Positions 63,206 through 64,000 of a stretch of 64,000 nt of DNA are shown here, one piece after another. Source of the stretch: Bacteroidota bacterium (lineage in GTDB: Bacteria > Bacteroidota > Bacteroidia > Flavobacteriales > Schleiferiaceae); contig JANSYJ010000004.1 of NCBI GenBank assembly GCA_024742495.1, forward strand, positions 124,001 through 188,000, read 5' to 3'. Within the stretch, counting starts at the first letter, position 1; each line of letters begins with the position of its first letter. A program made the translations under genes and the position numbers. Below the pieces are notes generated by a model. The model had not been told where the DNA came from. It saw nothing but the letters and a program-made list of their open reading frames with translations, and ran no database searches.

Positions 63206-63213
63206 TAAGTTTG
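63206..63213 (+). promoter_or_regulatory. -7 element (TAAGTTTG) of the double-glycine peptide gene
   Basis: TAAGTTTG fits TAnnTTTG and ends 58 bases before the peptide ATG. No TTG stands 19 bases upstream, where the palindrome lies instead, which suggests regulated expression. Confidence 0.55.
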
Positions 63214-63271
63214 TAGTCTTTGATTTTAAGCCCCCGAAAATTGCAGATCACGCTTAGAAACTTAACAAGTC

Positions 63272-63466
63272 ATGAAAGAACTAACTGAAAATCAAATGAG
63301 CGCCATCCAAGGTGGCAAATTCTGGGGACCAGGCTCAACCACTCAACAGCCAGCAGGCCAGGGAATGGGCCAAATGTGTTGGACCTGTCATGAATACTTC
63401 GTGTTTTGGATAAACGTAGGCTCCTGTGACTGGGAGGAATGTCAGCCTGGCAACTATGTTAACTAA
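63272..63466 (+). CDS. Double-glycine-leader peptide with four cysteines, 64 aa
   Basis: The first 15 residues, MKELTENQMSAIQGG, are a classical double-glycine leader as removed by C39-peptidase ABC exporters. The predicted 49-residue core begins KFWGPGSTTQQPAGQG and carries Cys36, Cys39, Cys52 and Cys57 (CWTC, then SC and EEC), with many aromatic and Gly residues. Leader and core fit a bacteriocin, a disulfide-rich secreted peptide or a RiPP precursor. No transporter or modifying enzyme is inside the window. The stop overlaps the next reading frame by 11 bases, so the two are probably translationally coupled. Confidence 0.85.
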   Translation: MKELTENQMSAIQGGKFWGPGSTTQQPAGQGMGQMCWTCHEYFVFWINVGSCDWEECQPGNYVN

Positions 63467-64000
63467 ACCAAGAAGATGCGGACGAAAAGCAATGTGTGCA
63501 TTGCTTTTCGCTCCCTTAACTTACCTTCAAGGACAACTAATCATTTACGATCATCAGGACTCAAGCCGTATCCCCTATGCTTATGTGGTGGACATAATCT
63601 CCGGAGAAACGTGCTACACCACTTCTGAAGGTTACCTGACTAAAAATCAATTTAGTCAAGGTGATTCAATTAGAATCTCAGCTCAAGGATATAAAGACAC
63701 CCTCCTCCTACTTGAAAAACCGGTTAGCCACATTTACCTTAAACTCGAACCACTCCTTTTAAAAGAAGTAGGGATTGTTGGTTCAAACCGCGCTAGGTCC
63801 GCTTTTGCTTCAAAGAGGCATGACACAAAAATCACAACGCAAATCGGATTCGAATTCGCCAGTTTAATTGTTATTCCACTTAATCGGTATCCTATTAGAC
63901 TAACAGGCGTAAAAGTGAAAATAGACAAAGCCCAAAATCAGACGGTTCGACTTACGATTTACAATCAAAAAGACAACCAACCCAATAAATCCATTACTAC
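63456..64000 (+). CDS. Secreted protein with carboxypeptidase-regulatory-like domain (partial, runs off window)
   Basis: An open frame begins at ATG 63456 inside the last codons of the peptide gene and stays open to the window end (181 codons). It starts with a basic, then hydrophobic signal-peptide-like segment (RRCGRKAMCALLFAPLTYLQG). A CarboxypepD_reg-like beta domain follows (YAYVVDIISGETCYTTSEGYLT, SIRISAQGYKDTLLLLEK, IYLKLEPLLLKEV). Next is a second beta-rich part (TTQIGFEFASLIVIPLNRYPIRLTGVKVKIDK, VRLTIYNQKDNQPNK). Such proteins are secreted or outer-membrane associated in Bacteroidota. An alternative start is ATG 63492. Its function next to a GG-leader peptide is unknown. Confidence 0.75.
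   Translation, partial: MLTKPRRCGRKAMCALLFAPLTYLQGQLIIYDHQDSSRIPYAYVVDIISGETCYTTSEGYLTKNQFSQGDSIRISAQGYKDTLLLLEKPVSHIYLKLEPLLLKEVGIVGSNRARSAFASKRHDTKITTQIGFEFASLIVIPLNRYPIRLTGVKVKIDKAQNQTVRLTIYNQKDNQPNKSIT

Noticed and set aside
62764-63466. Toxin-antitoxin module made of the XRE gene and the small peptide
   Set aside because: The genes are divergent and the peptide has an export leader, unlike cytoplasmic toxins.
63476-63700. Alternative reading frame beginning at ATG 63476
   Set aside because: It gives a basic, unstructured sequence and stops early; the frame from 63456 gives a signal peptide and a recognisable domain.
63734-63928. 64-residue minus-strand frame opposite the last gene
   Set aside because: It is a shadow of the plus-strand frame with no supporting motif.

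Overview
This is a chromosomal stretch from a member of the Bacteroidota, most likely of the order Flavobacteriales. The evidence is the dcw-type murG-murC-ftsQ-ftsA-ftsZ order, a complete gldK-gldL-gldM-gldN type IX secretion (T9SS) cluster, T9SS C-terminal sorting domains on secreted proteins, and promoters of the Bacteroidota type (TTTG - about 19 bp - TAnnTTTG). Base composition is moderately AT-rich throughout. I see no insertion sequences, prophage or CRISPR array. The genus cannot be fixed from the sequence alone.

Layout. 1-6.9 kb: the end of ftsW, then murG, murC, ftsQ, ftsA and ftsZ, an overlapping plus-strand operon for lipid II synthesis and septum formation, closed by a terminator; a YqeY-like gene follows. 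7.4-10.5 kb: small secreted unknowns and a large secreted protein gene whose T9SS sorting domain is cut off by an in-frame stop codon. 10.6-14.2 kb: a minus-strand unit of a secreted coiled-coil protein, a TPR sensor kinase and a LuxR-type response regulator. 14.3-25.4 kb: groEL and groES, bcp, a lipoprotein, then a minus-strand operon miaB - small secreted protein - sigma-54 activator - lptE - giant acidic TPR protein - secG. 25.5-34.8 kb: topA, an arginase-fold protein with altered metal ligands, a PorP/SprF-like protein and gldKLMN. 34.8-38.2 kb: an FAD oxidoreductase, a DUF983 protein and an ABC-F ATPase.

38.2-43.7 kb is looser: a T9SS-sorted lipase-like hydrolase, a beta/gamma-crystallin protein, a small secreted protein, a T9SS-sorted endonuclease/phosphatase-family protein and two tandem tRNA-Arg genes (anticodons CCT and CCG). 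43.7-49.6 kb: ppa with a membrane protein and an orphan histidine kinase, a DUF2461 protein, metG and an alpha/beta hydrolase. 49.6-57.2 kb: a minus-strand envelope-biogenesis run (CBS protein, nadK, DUF6089 barrel, uppS, bamA, two ompH/skp genes, murI). Divergent to it are pdxJ, an LD-carboxypeptidase, yraN, an RsuA/RluB pseudouridine synthase with a structured leader, and an AsmA-like protein.

The right edge (62.7-64 kb) is the most unusual part. A small XRE regulator faces a 64-residue double-glycine-leader peptide with four cysteines. The peptide gene overlaps the start of a secreted carboxypeptidase-regulatory-like-domain protein that runs off the window. A palindrome lies where the -33 element of the peptide promoter should be. 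This looks like the start of a secreted-peptide (bacteriocin or RiPP-like) locus.

Functionally the window joins cell-wall synthesis and division, outer-membrane assembly (BamA, Skp-like chaperones, LptE, SecG, GroE) and type IX secretion with three of its likely cargo genes, one of them broken.
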